Source of the DNA: AP-15 sp963712825
GTDB lineage: Bacteria > Pseudomonadota > Alphaproteobacteria > ATCC43930 > CGMCC-115725
Length of the DNA stretch: 64,000 nt
NCBI GenBank assembly: GCA_963712825.1
Contig: CAVQJP010000013.1
Location: 186,001-250,000 of the forward strand
Direction of reading: 5' to 3'
Position numbers and translations under genes: made by a program. Positions within the stretch are counted from its first letter, which is position 1, and every line of letters starts with the position of its first letter. Under the pieces are notes generated by a model. That model did not search any database, was not told the DNA's origin, and saw nothing but the letters and a program-made list of their open reading frames with translations. Below are positions 13,848-22,180 of this stretch, piece by piece.

Positions 13848-14825
13848 ATGGCTTCCGATCCGTTCGGCTGGGTGTTGCACGACGGCAAGGCCGGGATGGC
13901 GAGCCAGGCGCTCGGGCTGGCCGAGGCAACCGGACTGCCGTTTGCCGAAAAACCGCTGTCGATCCGCCCTCCCTGGCTGTGGCTGCCGCCGGCGCTGTGG
14001 CCGGCCCCGCTGTCCGCGCCAGGCAGCGGTGGTGCGCGCCTCGAGCCGCCCTGGCCGGACTTCGTCGTCGCCTGCGGGCGCAATGCGGCGATGCCGGCAT
14101 TGGCCGTCCGGCGCGCCAGCGCAGGCGCGACGATTGCCGCGCAAATCCAGAACCCGCAGGTCGGCCGCGACGAGTTCGACCTGATCGTGGCGCCGGCGCA
14201 TGACCGGCTGCGGGGTGCCAGGGTCGTCGTGACCCAGGGAGCGGTGCATCGGGTAACCCCGGCTCGGCTCGCTGCCGAACGCGCGCGCTTTCCGGGACTG
14301 GCGGATTTGCCGCGGCCGGTCGTGGCGGTGCTGCTCGGCGGCACCAACAAGGCCTACCGGCTGACATTGCGGCGGCTCGCCGAGATCGCCGACGCGCTCG
14401 CGGCGATCCTGCGCCGGTCGGGCGGTTCGGCGCTGGTGACGCCGTCGCGGCGCACCGGGGCAGCCGGGCTGCGACTGGTGCGCGACCGCCTCGCCGGATT
14501 GCCGGCGGCGGTCTGGGACGGCACCGGCGACAACCCGTATTTTGCTTATCTCAGCCTTGCCGACGCGGTTCTGGCAACGGCCAATTCGGTGTCGATGGTC
14601 AGCGAGGCGGCGGCGACAGGGAAGCCGGTCCATATACTCGATCTCGACGGCGGCAACGCCAAATTCGCCCGCTTTCACCAGTCGATGCGGCAAGCCGGCA
14701 TCACCCGGCCCTTCCGCGGCGACATCGAATCCTGGTGTTATCCGATCCCGGACGACACCGCGCGCGCCGGCGCCGCGCTGCGCGCGCTGGTTCTGAGCCG
14801 AACCGACCGGCGGCGGCAGGCATGA
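13848..14825 (+). CDS. ELM1/COG3660 family protein (DUF1022)
   Basis: This 325-residue protein belongs to the family that includes plant ELM1, a mitochondrial fission factor, and bacterial relatives annotated as predicted nucleoside-diphosphate-sugar epimerases. Visible marks are the N-terminal WVLHDGKAGMASQALGLAEA, PDFVVACGRNAAMPALAVRR, the QNPQVGRDEFDLIVAPAHD segment, VTQGAVHRVTPARL and a C-terminal GT-B-like half with VAVLLGGTNKAYRLT, ADAVLATANSVSMVSEAAATGKPVHI. The fold and the late serine/glutamate loop suggest a glycosyltransferase-like activity, but the bacterial substrate is unknown. The stop overlaps the start of the PAP2 gene by ATGA, which implies translational coupling and perhaps a shared role in envelope lipid or glycan metabolism. 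Confidence 0.85.
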   Translation: MASDPFGWVLHDGKAGMASQALGLAEATGLPFAEKPLSIRPPWLWLPPALWPAPLSAPGSGGARLEPPWPDFVVACGRNAAMPALAVRRASAGATIAAQIQNPQVGRDEFDLIVAPAHDRLRGARVVVTQGAVHRVTPARLAAERARFPGLADLPRPVVAVLLGGTNKAYRLTLRRLAEIADALAAILRRSGGSALVTPSRRTGAAGLRLVRDRLAGLPAAVWDGTGDNPYFAYLSLADAVLATANSVSMVSEAAATGKPVHILDLDGGNAKFARFHQSMRQAGITRPFRGDIESWCYPIPDDTARAGAALRALVLSRTDRRRQA

Positions 14826-16375
14826 CGACGGCCAGAGGCGCGGCGGTTTATATCTTAATCGTCGCCGTGGCAGCGGCGCTGTTCCTGCTGGCGCCGCAGA
14901 TCGACCTCTGGGTCAGCGCGCTGTTTTACCAGCCGCAGCACGGCTTCACGCTGCGTGAATGGGAACCGCTGAGCCTCGTCTACCACACGATTCCGTGGGT
15001 CGCCTGGGGCATTGTCGTCGTTGTCGCGGCGGCGGCGGCATGGCTGTTCCTGATGCAGCGGCCGTTGTGGCGGTTTGATCGCAAGGCGTTGCTGTTTGTG
15101 GCGCTTTCGACGGCACTCGGTCCCGGTCTGCTTGCCAACACGGTGCTCAAGGATCATTGGGGCCGGGCGCGGCCGGCCCAGGTAGAGGAATTCGGCGGAG
15201 CGCATCATTTCACCCCGGCGCCGCTGCCGGCAGCTCAGTGCCGGCGCAACTGCTCCTTTGTCTCCGGTCACGCGGCGCTCGGTTTTTCACTCGTCTCGTT
15301 TGCGTTTCTGCTGCCGCGCGGCCGGACCCGGCGGCGGGGGATCGCGGCGGCGCTGAGCTTTGGCGCGCTTGTGGGCCTCGTCCGCGTCGCCCAAGGGGGT
15401 CACTTTCTGTCGGATGTCGTCTGGGCCGGCCTCTTGGTTTTCGGCATTGCGGCGGCGCTGCATTGGTGGGTCGTCGAGCAGGACGGTCTCGCTGCACTTG
15501 CCCCGATTCGCCTATATGCCCTCGGTCCTCGCGCCGCGGCGGCCGCGGGAAGCGCCGGCCGATCGGAGACGGGACGAATCGCCCTCGCCGTGGCGGCGAC
15601 CGCAATCCTGGTCGTGGTCTCGATGATGTTCTTCGACCAACGGGTCGATTTGTACCTGCATGGCGAAGGTCCCGATCTACATGCGCTGTTCGAAATGACG
15701 GGTCGGCTCGGCGAGGCTTGGGGCTGGCTCGTGCTGTTTGGCCTCGGCTTTGCGGGCCTGCATTGGGGCGGGGAGCTACCGCGGCTGCGCGGGGCGGCGC
15801 AACGGATGCGCGCGCTCGCCGCGATCCCGGCCTTTCTGTTTGCCGCCGTAGCGGTGTCTGGTCTCGTCGCCGACGTGATGAAGATCGGATTTGGCCGGAT
15901 GCGCCCGAAATTGCTGTTCCGCAGCCATTTCTATGGGTTCACCTGGCTCGCCTGGCGTCCCGACCATTGGTCGTTTCCATCGGGCCACGCCACGACCATC
16001 GTCGCCCTGGCGACCGCGTTGTGGTGGCTGTGGCCGCGGCATCTATTGTTCTACATGCTGGTGGCGGCGATTGTGGCGGTGAGCCGCATTGTCGTCGGCG
16101 CTCATTATCCGAGCGATGTGATCGCCGGTGCGCTGATTGCGGTTTTGAGCGTGCGCGCGGTGGTATCGCTGTTTGCGCGCTGGGGCATCGATCTCGACGC
16201 GGCCCGCCGCGGTTTGCTCGATTTGGGAGAAATCCCGCCGTGGCCGTGCCGGCGCTGGCGCCAATGGTCGGTGCGCCGCCGGGCGCGAGCGGGCGCCTCC
16301 GGCCGGCCGCTTGCTTCGGCGGCAATCGGTGTAGTATCGCCTCGGCATGGCGCTGCGGATCGAGACGTTCAATAA
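14822..16375 (+). CDS. Tandem two-domain PAP2 phosphatase
   Basis: The 517-residue membrane protein contains two complete PAP2-type acid phosphatase signatures in one chain. Domain 1 has KDHWGRARP (110-118), FVSGH (146-150) and RVAQGGHFLSD (188-198). Domain 2 has KIGFGRMRP (354-362), FPSGH (385-389) and SRIVVGAHYPSD (421-432). Each is set in about five to six hydrophobic helices. PAP2 enzymes remove phosphate from lipids such as phosphatidate, undecaprenyl pyrophosphate or lipid A. Domain 1 has Val where the motif usually has Pro. Proteins of this family normally carry one domain, so this is a fusion or duplication. It starts inside the stop of the ELM1-like gene and its tail overlaps the next gene by 29 bp. 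Confidence 0.88.
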   Translation: MTTARGAAVYILIVAVAAALFLLAPQIDLWVSALFYQPQHGFTLREWEPLSLVYHTIPWVAWGIVVVVAAAAAWLFLMQRPLWRFDRKALLFVALSTALGPGLLANTVLKDHWGRARPAQVEEFGGAHHFTPAPLPAAQCRRNCSFVSGHAALGFSLVSFAFLLPRGRTRRRGIAAALSFGALVGLVRVAQGGHFLSDVVWAGLLVFGIAAALHWWVVEQDGLAALAPIRLYALGPRAAAAAGSAGRSETGRIALAVAATAILVVVSMMFFDQRVDLYLHGEGPDLHALFEMTGRLGEAWGWLVLFGLGFAGLHWGGELPRLRGAAQRMRALAAIPAFLFAAVAVSGLVADVMKIGFGRMRPKLLFRSHFYGFTWLAWRPDHWSFPSGHATTIVALATALWWLWPRHLLFYMLVAAIVAVSRIVVGAHYPSDVIAGALIAVLSVRAVVSLFARWGIDLDAARRGLLDLGEIPPWPCRRWRQWSVRRRARAGASGRPLASAAIGVVSPRHGAADRDVQ

Positions 16376-18272
16376 CGCCACCGGCGGCAACATCCTCTAC
16401 AAGGCGCTGACCCATCCGTGCGCTGCCCGGCCGGCGCTGAATTTGGTCCGTGCGCTCGGCCGGAACGCGCCGGTGGCGGTATACGACCCGGGTGGCGCCG
16501 CCGACGCGTTTGCCGAGCTCTTTGCGCTCGATGATGTCGGGATCGACGCGGTCTACGTTCCGCAGATCGAGCGGCTCGGCCGATGCGTGCTCGGCCGCCC
16601 GGCGCAGCCGGTGACCGAGCTCGCGCACTCGTCGGCGCACGCGGTCTTTGTCGCCGCCTTCGACGCCGAGCGCCTGGCGCCTCGGCTGGCGTCCTTTATG
16701 CCCGAAGGCGTACCGCTCTTCAGCCTCGACGAGATGCGCATCCCGACCGACCGCCTGACCAACCGGCGCAGCTACCTCGACCCGCTCAATTTCGCGACCA
16801 ATTTTGCCTTCTTCCGCGACACCGACCGGCTGCACACGCGCCTTTCGACCGCAAATTATTGGTCGGGCTATGGCGGCGGGCAGGTCACCTGGTGGCTGAC
16901 TTTGTTCGGCGACGCCGGCGAGGTTCTGGCGGAATGGTGCGAGGATTGCGGCGCTGCGGCGGCAGGCATTGTGCTCGACAGCCGCGAGATCCGCGAGCGC
17001 TTTCGCCTCCGCGAATTTTGCGGGCAGCTGTTTGTCCATGTCGTCGGGGCCGCCGGACACGACGTCGTCAAATACGCGCTCGACACTTTTGGCGACGGCG
17101 GCGGAGCCTCGCAGAGCGGCGACCCGTCGCTGTCGGCGACCCACGACGCCAATTCCTGGCCGGCCGAGCGCTATGCCGGCCTGCCGGCGCCGGCACCGGG
17201 CGAGCAGATCGTGCTGTGGCTGCAGAACAGCCATCCGCTGACGATCCCGGCGGGAGCGGTCGGGCTCAATCGGATGGGGGACGACAGGGTGGTGCCGGTT
17301 GCCGAGCCGATCGCCCCATTCGCGACGCGGGCCGTCGCTGTCTCCGACCTGCTCCCGCAGGTTGTCTGGCCGGCCCAGATCGAATTGCGCGCCGGCAAGC
17401 ACATGGTGCGGCCGCGCTACGAAGTCGTCGAGGACGGCCGCCGCCGCATCGCCCACGTCAATGTCGAGCGCGGCGACCTGGCACCCGATCCGAACCTGCC
17501 GCGGCTCGCGAGGCTGCTCGGCAAGGGATATCTGCTGCCGGCGCCGGTGCTGCCGCGGGACGAATGGCGCACGGTGGTGCTGCCGACGCCGATGGCAACC
17601 TGCCAAACCGAATTGCCGCTCGCCGCCCTGGTCTACGATCCCGACGGCAGCGAGGTGCTGCGCCACCGGTTCGGCTGCCTCAAGCGCGGGCATGCAACCG
17701 TCCTCGATCTCGACCACGCGTTTGGCATTGCGGCACTCGGCGAAGGCTATGGCCATGTCGAGCTGGTCTACGATTTTGCCGAAGGCGGCGAGGCCGACGG
17801 CTGGCTGCACGCGATCTTCCGCTACCGTCGGCGCGGCGGGACGCACGCGGCCGAGACCAGCTTTGGCGCGCACGTGTTCAACACGATCCTGACCTATCGC
17901 GACGAGCCGCAATCCTACAGCGGGGGCCCGCCCGGGCTGTCGACCCGGTTGTTTTTGCGGCTTGGCGAAAGCGGCCATGACACGATGTGCCACCTGATCT
18001 ATCCCGCATCGCGGCCGTGGCGGCGGCACAGCGCCACCGACATCGTGCTGTGCGACGGCGGCGGCGCCGAGATCGCCCGCCGGAGCCTGGCAATCCCATG
18101 TTCGGGCTCGCGGCTGTGGCGTTACCACGCGCTCTTCGACGCGGCGATCCGGGTTCGGGCCGGACCGGGCGCCTATATCGTCGTTCGCGACGCGACCTGC
18201 CGGCTGTTCGGCTATCACGGGCTGGTCGGGGCCGGCGGCGCCTTTAGCCTCGACCACATGTTCGGGTTTTAG
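16347..18272 (+). CDS. Conserved-looking 641-residue protein of unknown function
   Basis: I do not recognise this protein. Codon usage and length mark it as a real gene: the frame is open for 1.9 kb and overlaps the PAP2 gene by 29 bp. The first ~150 residues look alpha/beta (PVAVYDPGGAADAFAELF, then GIDAVYVPQIERLGRCVLG). After a segment rich in aromatic residues (FATNFAFFRDTDRLHTRL, TANYWSGYGGGQVTWW) the rest appears beta-rich, with recurring phrases such as HDVVKYALDTFGD and a late DTMCHLIYPASRPWRRH. There is no signal peptide or clear membrane helix. The overlap with ELM1-PAP2 suggests an envelope-related job. A possible role cannot be assigned from sequence alone. Confidence 0.8.
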   Translation: MALRIETFNNATGGNILYKALTHPCAARPALNLVRALGRNAPVAVYDPGGAADAFAELFALDDVGIDAVYVPQIERLGRCVLGRPAQPVTELAHSSAHAVFVAAFDAERLAPRLASFMPEGVPLFSLDEMRIPTDRLTNRRSYLDPLNFATNFAFFRDTDRLHTRLSTANYWSGYGGGQVTWWLTLFGDAGEVLAEWCEDCGAAAAGIVLDSREIRERFRLREFCGQLFVHVVGAAGHDVVKYALDTFGDGGGASQSGDPSLSATHDANSWPAERYAGLPAPAPGEQIVLWLQNSHPLTIPAGAVGLNRMGDDRVVPVAEPIAPFATRAVAVSDLLPQVVWPAQIELRAGKHMVRPRYEVVEDGRRRIAHVNVERGDLAPDPNLPRLARLLGKGYLLPAPVLPRDEWRTVVLPTPMATCQTELPLAALVYDPDGSEVLRHRFGCLKRGHATVLDLDHAFGIAALGEGYGHVELVYDFAEGGEADGWLHAIFRYRRRGGTHAAETSFGAHVFNTILTYRDEPQSYSGGPPGLSTRLFLRLGESGHDTMCHLIYPASRPWRRHSATDIVLCDGGGAEIARRSLAIPCSGSRLWRYHALFDAAIRVRAGPGAYIVVRDATCRLFGYHGLVGAGGAFSLDHMFGF

Positions 18273-18286
18273 CGAACCGCAGTGCC

Positions 18287-18314
18287 TTAAAGTTGCGCCG
18301 CCGCGAAATAATAT
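18287..18314 (+). promoter_or_regulatory. Possible trxB promoter with a hairpin in the leader
   Basis: TTAAAG (18287-18292) and TAATAT (18309-18314) are separated by 16 bases, a usable though weak -35/-10 pair just upstream of trxB. Immediately after it, AGTAGG (18315-18320) and CCTACT (18328-18333) form a 6-bp hairpin that would lie at the start of the message. Confidence 0.35.
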
Positions 18315-18342
18315 AGTAGGCGTCGATCCTACTGGAACCGCG

Positions 18343-19314
18343 ATGCCCGAACGCTATCACAGCAAGGTCCTGATCATCGGCGCCGGCCCGGCCGGCTACA
18401 CCGGGGCGATCTACGCGGCGCGCGCCAGTCTCGAGCCGCTGCTCGTCGCCGGTCTGCAACCGGGCGGCCAGCTGACGATCACGACCGATGTCGAAAACTA
18501 CCCCGGCTTTGCCGAGGTGATCCAGGGCCCGTGGCTGATGGAGCAGATGCAGCTTCAGGCCGAGCATGTCGGAACCCGCACAATCTTCGATCTGGTCGAG
18601 ACGCTCGATTTGAGCAAACGCCCGTTTGTCGCGACCGGCGACACCGGCGATGTCTATGTCGGCGACACCGTGATCCTCGCCACCGGCGCGCAGGCGCGCT
18701 GGCTCGACCTGCCGAGCGAAGAGATCTTTCGCGGGTTCGGGGTGTCGGCCTGCGCCACCTGCGACGGTTTCTTTTTCCGCGGCAAGGAGGTGGTCGTTGT
18801 CGGCGGCGGCAACACCGCGGTCGAAGAGGCGCTCTATCTGACCAACCATGCGCGCCGGGTGACCCTGGTTCACCGCCGCAACGCGCTCAGGGCCGAACGG
18901 ATTCTCCAGGACCGGCTGTTCCGCAACCCAAAGATCGACATCATCTGGGACACCGTCGTCGACGAGATTCTCGGCCCGCCCGAACCGCCGCAGGTGACTG
19001 GAGTGCGGCTGCGCGACCTGAGCACCGGGCGGGCGTTCGACCATGCCTGCGACGGCGTTTTTGTCGCGATCGGACACACGCCGGTCACCGGTCTGGTCGC
19101 CGGGCAGCTTCGGCTCGACCCCGACGGCTATGTCGTCACCCGTCCCGATTCGATGCAAACCAGCGTTCCGGGCGTGTTTGCCGCCGGCGACGTCCGGGAC
19201 AAGGTGTTTCGTCAGGCCGTGACCGCGGCCGGAATGGGCTGCATGGCCGCGCTCGAAGCGGAGAAGTTTCTCGCGGCGGAGGAGGCGGCCGCGACGATGC
19301 GCGCGGCCGATTAG
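18343..19314 (+). CDS. trxB: Thioredoxin reductase (NADPH)
   Basis: TrxB reduces oxidised thioredoxin with NADPH through FAD and a redox dithiol. The 323-residue product starts with the FAD-binding motif KVLIIGAGPAGYTGAIYAARA, followed by LEPLLVAGLQPGGQLTITTDVENYPGF in pieces, the active site CATC at about residue 138-141 (SACATCDGFFF), the NADPH Rossmann motif VVVVGGGNTAVEEALYL and the final GVFAAGDVRDKVFRQAVTAAG FAD contact. All catalytic cysteines are present. A GGAA-like site precedes the ATG. The frameshifted LysR gene begins 42 bp downstream. Confidence 0.97.
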   Translation: MPERYHSKVLIIGAGPAGYTGAIYAARASLEPLLVAGLQPGGQLTITTDVENYPGFAEVIQGPWLMEQMQLQAEHVGTRTIFDLVETLDLSKRPFVATGDTGDVYVGDTVILATGAQARWLDLPSEEIFRGFGVSACATCDGFFFRGKEVVVVGGGNTAVEEALYLTNHARRVTLVHRRNALRAERILQDRLFRNPKIDIIWDTVVDEILGPPEPPQVTGVRLRDLSTGRAFDHACDGVFVAIGHTPVTGLVAGQLRLDPDGYVVTRPDSMQTSVPGVFAAGDVRDKVFRQAVTAAGMGCMAALEAEKFLAAEEAAATMRAAD

Positions 19315-19356
19315 GCCGTGGCGCTCGGCGCTCGGACGCCGCTGTTGGGGGATAGG

Positions 19357-20251
19357 ATGGACTGGGACAAGTTGCGCGTCTTCCATGCCGTCGCCGAAGC
19401 AGGGAGCTTTACCCATGCCGGCGAGTCGCTGAACCTGAGTCAGTCGGCGGTCAGCCGCCAGATCAGCGCACTCGAGGAAAGCCTCAGCGTCCCGCTGTTT
19501 CACCGCCATGCCCGCGGCCTGATCCTGACCGAGCAGGGCGAATTGCTGTTTCACACCGCGCGCGAGGTGTTTGCCAAGCTGTCGATGGCCGAGGGGCTGA
19601 TCACCGAGTTCGAAGGACCGGCCCAAGGGGCCGTTGAAGATCACCACCACGGTCGCGTTCGGCTCGACCTGGCTGACGCCGCGCATCCGCGAGTTTCTCG
19701 ATCTCTATCCCGACATCCAGGTCACGATGGTGATCGACGACACCGAGCTCGACCTGTCGATGCGCGAGGCGGATGTGGCGATCCGCATGTCGCCGCCGCG
19801 CCAGCCCGATCTGATCCAGCGTCATCTCGTCAGCGTGCCGACCCATGTTTATGCCGCACCCGACTACATCAAGAAGCACGGTATGCCGCAGCAGCCCGAG
19901 GACCTCGACAAGCATCGGCTGATCGTCTACGGCGAGGATTCGCGCCCGCCGGTGCAAAACGTCAACTGGCTGCTCGATAGCGGCGTCAAGCCGGGGCAGG
20001 AGCGCAAGCCGATCCTTGCGGTCAACAATTTCTACGCGATGCTGCGCGCCGTGCTGAGCGGCCTCGGCATTGCCGCGCTGTCCGATTTTATCGCGGTCGA
20101 GCACAGCGATCTGGTGCGGGTGCTGCCGGAGCTGACCGGGCCGACGATCGAAGCCTATTTCGTCTACCCCGAAGAATTGCGAGCGTCGAAGCGGATCAGC
20201 GTGTTCCGCGATTTTCTGCTGCGCAAGGTCGCCGAGACCCGGCTCAGCTGA
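19357..20251 (+). pseudogene. LysR family transcriptional regulator, broken by a +1 frameshift
   Basis: The first frame encodes a normal LysR N-terminus (MDWDKLRVFHAVAEAGSFTH, then SLNLSQSAVSRQISALEESL) and runs to EGPAQG near 19630. The matching C-terminal effector domain (LKITTTVAFGSTWLTPRIRE onward, ending KVAETRLS) continues in the next frame from 19634. Removing one C from the CCC run at 19622-19624 restores EGPAKGPLKITT and a 297-residue protein, the usual length for the family. The start at 19357 has a GGGGGATAGG site. It could be a true pseudogene or an assembly error; other single extra bases occur nearby. Target genes are unknown, trxB lies upstream. Confidence 0.85.
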
Positions 20252-20289
20252 ACCCGAACAATCCGCGGCCCGGCAAATGGAGTTGCGGC

Positions 20290-20500
20290 GTTTCAGAGGT
20301 TTGCGCTTTTTGCAGACGTGCCAGAACCAATTCCCGTTGGTACTCATCAGCGGAATTGACCATATTTCGAGCACGCGATGACACATCGCAGGTGGTTTTT
20401 CGGCGGCGGCAGCCGCTAATACAAGTTCCCGGGTTCTGCTCGGGAAGAGGGTCTTCGGACCCTTACGTCTCCCAGACGTGAAGCCTCCCTGTTCAAACTT
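20290..20500 (+). ncRNA. Highly structured small RNA candidate, possibly 6S-like
   Basis: This 628-bp gene-free region opens with a block dense in perfect helices, ending in a strong terminator. Local hairpins are CAATTCC/GGAATTG (20328-20334 with 20352-20358), GCGATG/CATCGC (20375-20380 with 20384-20389), TTCCCG/CGGGAA (20426-20431 with 20441-20446), AGGGTC-TTCG-GACCCT (20448-20463) and ACGTCT/AGACGT (20465-20479). Long-range helices are also possible: AGGTTTG with CAAACTT (20297-20303 with 20494-20500), AGACGT with ACGTCT (20314-20319 with 20465-20470), and CAGAACC with GGTTCTG (20322-20328 with 20432-20438). A long rod with an unpaired middle and a GAAGCC strand recalls 6S RNA, but I cannot confirm that. 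Signatures of tmRNA, RNase P RNA and SRP RNA are absent. The 5' end is approximate. Confidence 0.6.
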
Positions 20501-20532
20501 GGCCCCGGCATCGTCCGGGGCCATTTTTCTTT
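20501..20532 (+). terminator. Intrinsic terminator of the structured RNA
   Basis: GGCCCCGG (20501-20508) pairs perfectly with CCGGGGCC (20515-20522) around a CATCGT loop and is followed by ATTTTTCTTT. The T-run is on the plus strand only, which fixes the direction of the RNA upstream. Confidence 0.92.
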
Positions 20533-20595
20533 ACGTGCCGCTAATCGCCGCTAAGACTATGACCCGAAATAATTCCCTATGGTCAGACAGTTGGC

Positions 20596-20700
20596 CGTCA
20601 TTCCTGCGAAAAGCGGGAACTCAGGGGCAAAGGTTGAGGCGGTTCGCCCCTGTCCAGGCCAGGAGCCAGCTCTGGACCCCCGCTTTCGCGGCGGCGACGG
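20596..20700. repeat. Intergenic inverted repeat, family A
   Basis: The left arm CGTCATTCCTGCGAAAAGCG and the right arm CCCGCTTTCGCGGCGGCGAC form inverted, diverged halves about 105 bp apart end to end. Related copies lie at 45323-45402 and 46521-46615. Outside it, GACCCGAAATAATT (about 20561) and AAGTATTTTGGGTC (about 20703) give a second, longer inverted pair. The rest of the gap up to 20879 shows no gene. Confidence 0.7.
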
Positions 20701-20879
20701 TAAGTATTTTGGGTCAGACACTAACGTCCGGCCGGGCCGAGCTAAGAAACGCCCGCGGCTTTCGACAGGTCGATACCAGAAGGACGGCCGAAGCCGTCCC
20801 CTGCTTGGCGTCGCCTCGCTTCCGGCCTCGATCGGCGGCAGCGCCGTCCTCTCCGGCCGGAAGCCCAAAGGCGGCTGAA

Positions 20880-22028
20880 TCAGTTGATCAGGCCGTAGAA
20901 TTTGCCGGCGTTCTCGCAGGTCATCTTGTAGGTGGTTTCGGCCGGCAGATGGCTGAACTGCTCGTCGATGTACTTTTTCGACTCGGGCCATACCCCGTCG
21001 GGGTGGGGGTAGTCGGAACCCCACATCAGGGTCTCGATCCCCATCTCGTCGATCAGCTTGGTGCCGACGCGGTCATATTGAAACGTCGCCTTGCATTGGC
21101 GACGCCAATACTCGCTCGGCTTCAGCTTGAGCTTCAGGTCCTGGTACTGGTCCTCGAACTCGAAATCCATGCGGTCGAGCACGTAGGGAATCCAGCCGAT
21201 GCCGCTCTCGCCCAGTACCATGCGGATGTTCGGGAAGCGCTCGAACACCGCGGCACCCATCAGATCGGTCAGGATCGTCGCGAGCGTCATCTGAAAGCGG
21301 CACAGACCGCTGTAGGTCATCCGCCGCGCGATCGTCGGCTCGAGCGCCTTGCGCAGTTCGGGGTCGGTCGCCGGGAAGGTGTGGAAATGCAGCGGCAACT
21401 GGGTTTCGTTGACCGCTTCCCACAGCGGGTCCCACATCGGGTGCCACATCGGCGTCATGTGCCACGAGCAGCTGAGCTCGACCCCCTTCATGCCGAGCTT
21501 GGCGACGCGGCGCACCTCAGCCGCGGCGGCGTCGATGTCGCTGTAGGGCAGACAGGCAAGGCCGATCTCGCGGTCGGGATAATAGCTGCAGAAATTGTTC
21601 ATGAAGTCGTTGTAGATGCGCAGCATCTCGTTAGCCGCTTCGCGATCCTGGATCTTCGCGCAGGCGGCGAGAATCCCATAGATGACCTCGGCGTCGACGC
21701 CGTCGCGGTCAAGCTCCTTGACCCGCAGATGCGGGTCGCCCGGCCGGCGGTGGCCTTTCTTGTTGAAGTCGTCATAAAGGCCGGCTTCGGCCATCTTGTC
21801 GACGCGCAGCTGCTTACCCGGGACAAAGGGCGTGCCCGAGGCGCCGACCCCGCCCGCCATGCCGAAATCCGCACCGTTGTTGTCGACCCAGCGCTTGGTG
21901 CCGTCCGCCTGGTCGGCGACAAACGGCATCTTGTCCTGCAACGCCCGCGGCGCCTCCGAGGTGAACAGGTCAGGGGGCAGCCAGATCATGTCGAGATGAC
22001 AATCGGCCGAAATTCGCCGGTATTGCAT
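20880..22028 (-). CDS. Amidohydrolase family (amidohydrolase 2, ACMSD-like) protein
   Basis: The 382-residue product is a metal-dependent TIM-barrel hydrolase or decarboxylase. The N-terminal ISADCHLD lies where these enzymes have the first metal ligands; LPLHFHTF supplies a further histidine and the late WGSDYPHPDG holds the conserved catalytic aspartate. FPNIRMVLGESGIGWIPYVL is the usual phrase before the last strands. This superfamily includes 2-amino-3-carboxymuconate semialdehyde decarboxylase and other ring-cleavage-product enzymes, so a role in aromatic or heterocycle breakdown is likely, substrate unknown. The ATG at 22028 is preceded by GGAGG eight bases upstream; a GTG five codons earlier is less likely. 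The N-terminal ~110 residues contain an insert typical of the subgroup. Confidence 0.88.
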   Translation of the reverse strand: MQYRRISADCHLDMIWLPPDLFTSEAPRALQDKMPFVADQADGTKRWVDNNGADFGMAGGVGASGTPFVPGKQLRVDKMAEAGLYDDFNKKGHRRPGDPHLRVKELDRDGVDAEVIYGILAACAKIQDREAANEMLRIYNDFMNNFCSYYPDREIGLACLPYSDIDAAAAEVRRVAKLGMKGVELSCSWHMTPMWHPMWDPLWEAVNETQLPLHFHTFPATDPELRKALEPTIARRMTYSGLCRFQMTLATILTDLMGAAVFERFPNIRMVLGESGIGWIPYVLDRMDFEFEDQYQDLKLKLKPSEYWRRQCKATFQYDRVGTKLIDEMGIETLMWGSDYPHPDGVWPESKKYIDEQFSHLPAETTYKMTCENAGKFYGLIN

Positions 22029-22180
22029 AACGCGAACCTCCACTCAGTTGGCGCGGACGAAACAAAACAACAGGCCAAACAACTTTAGGAGGGTTTTCAA
22101 GCGGCACCCTATGCCGATCTACGCAGGTCACAGATGCAAGCGGCTCAACCCTGCGGAGACCGAGGCGCCATCGCCGAACA

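Noticed and set aside
15939..18257. 772-residue minus-strand open frame opposite the PAP2 and 641-residue genes
   Set aside because: The plus-strand PAP2 motifs are clear and overlap with the unknown gene in a normal operon pattern; the minus frame shows no domain.
20290..20532. tmRNA, RNase P RNA or SRP RNA identity of the structured region
   Set aside because: No tRNA-like T arm with CCA, no tag-coding segment, no P4 core and no SRP domain IV signature; the size also differs from RNase P.
20478..22088. 536-residue plus-strand open frame across the terminator and amidohydrolase
   Set aside because: It runs through a transcription terminator and repeats and opposes a well-supported amidohydrolase.
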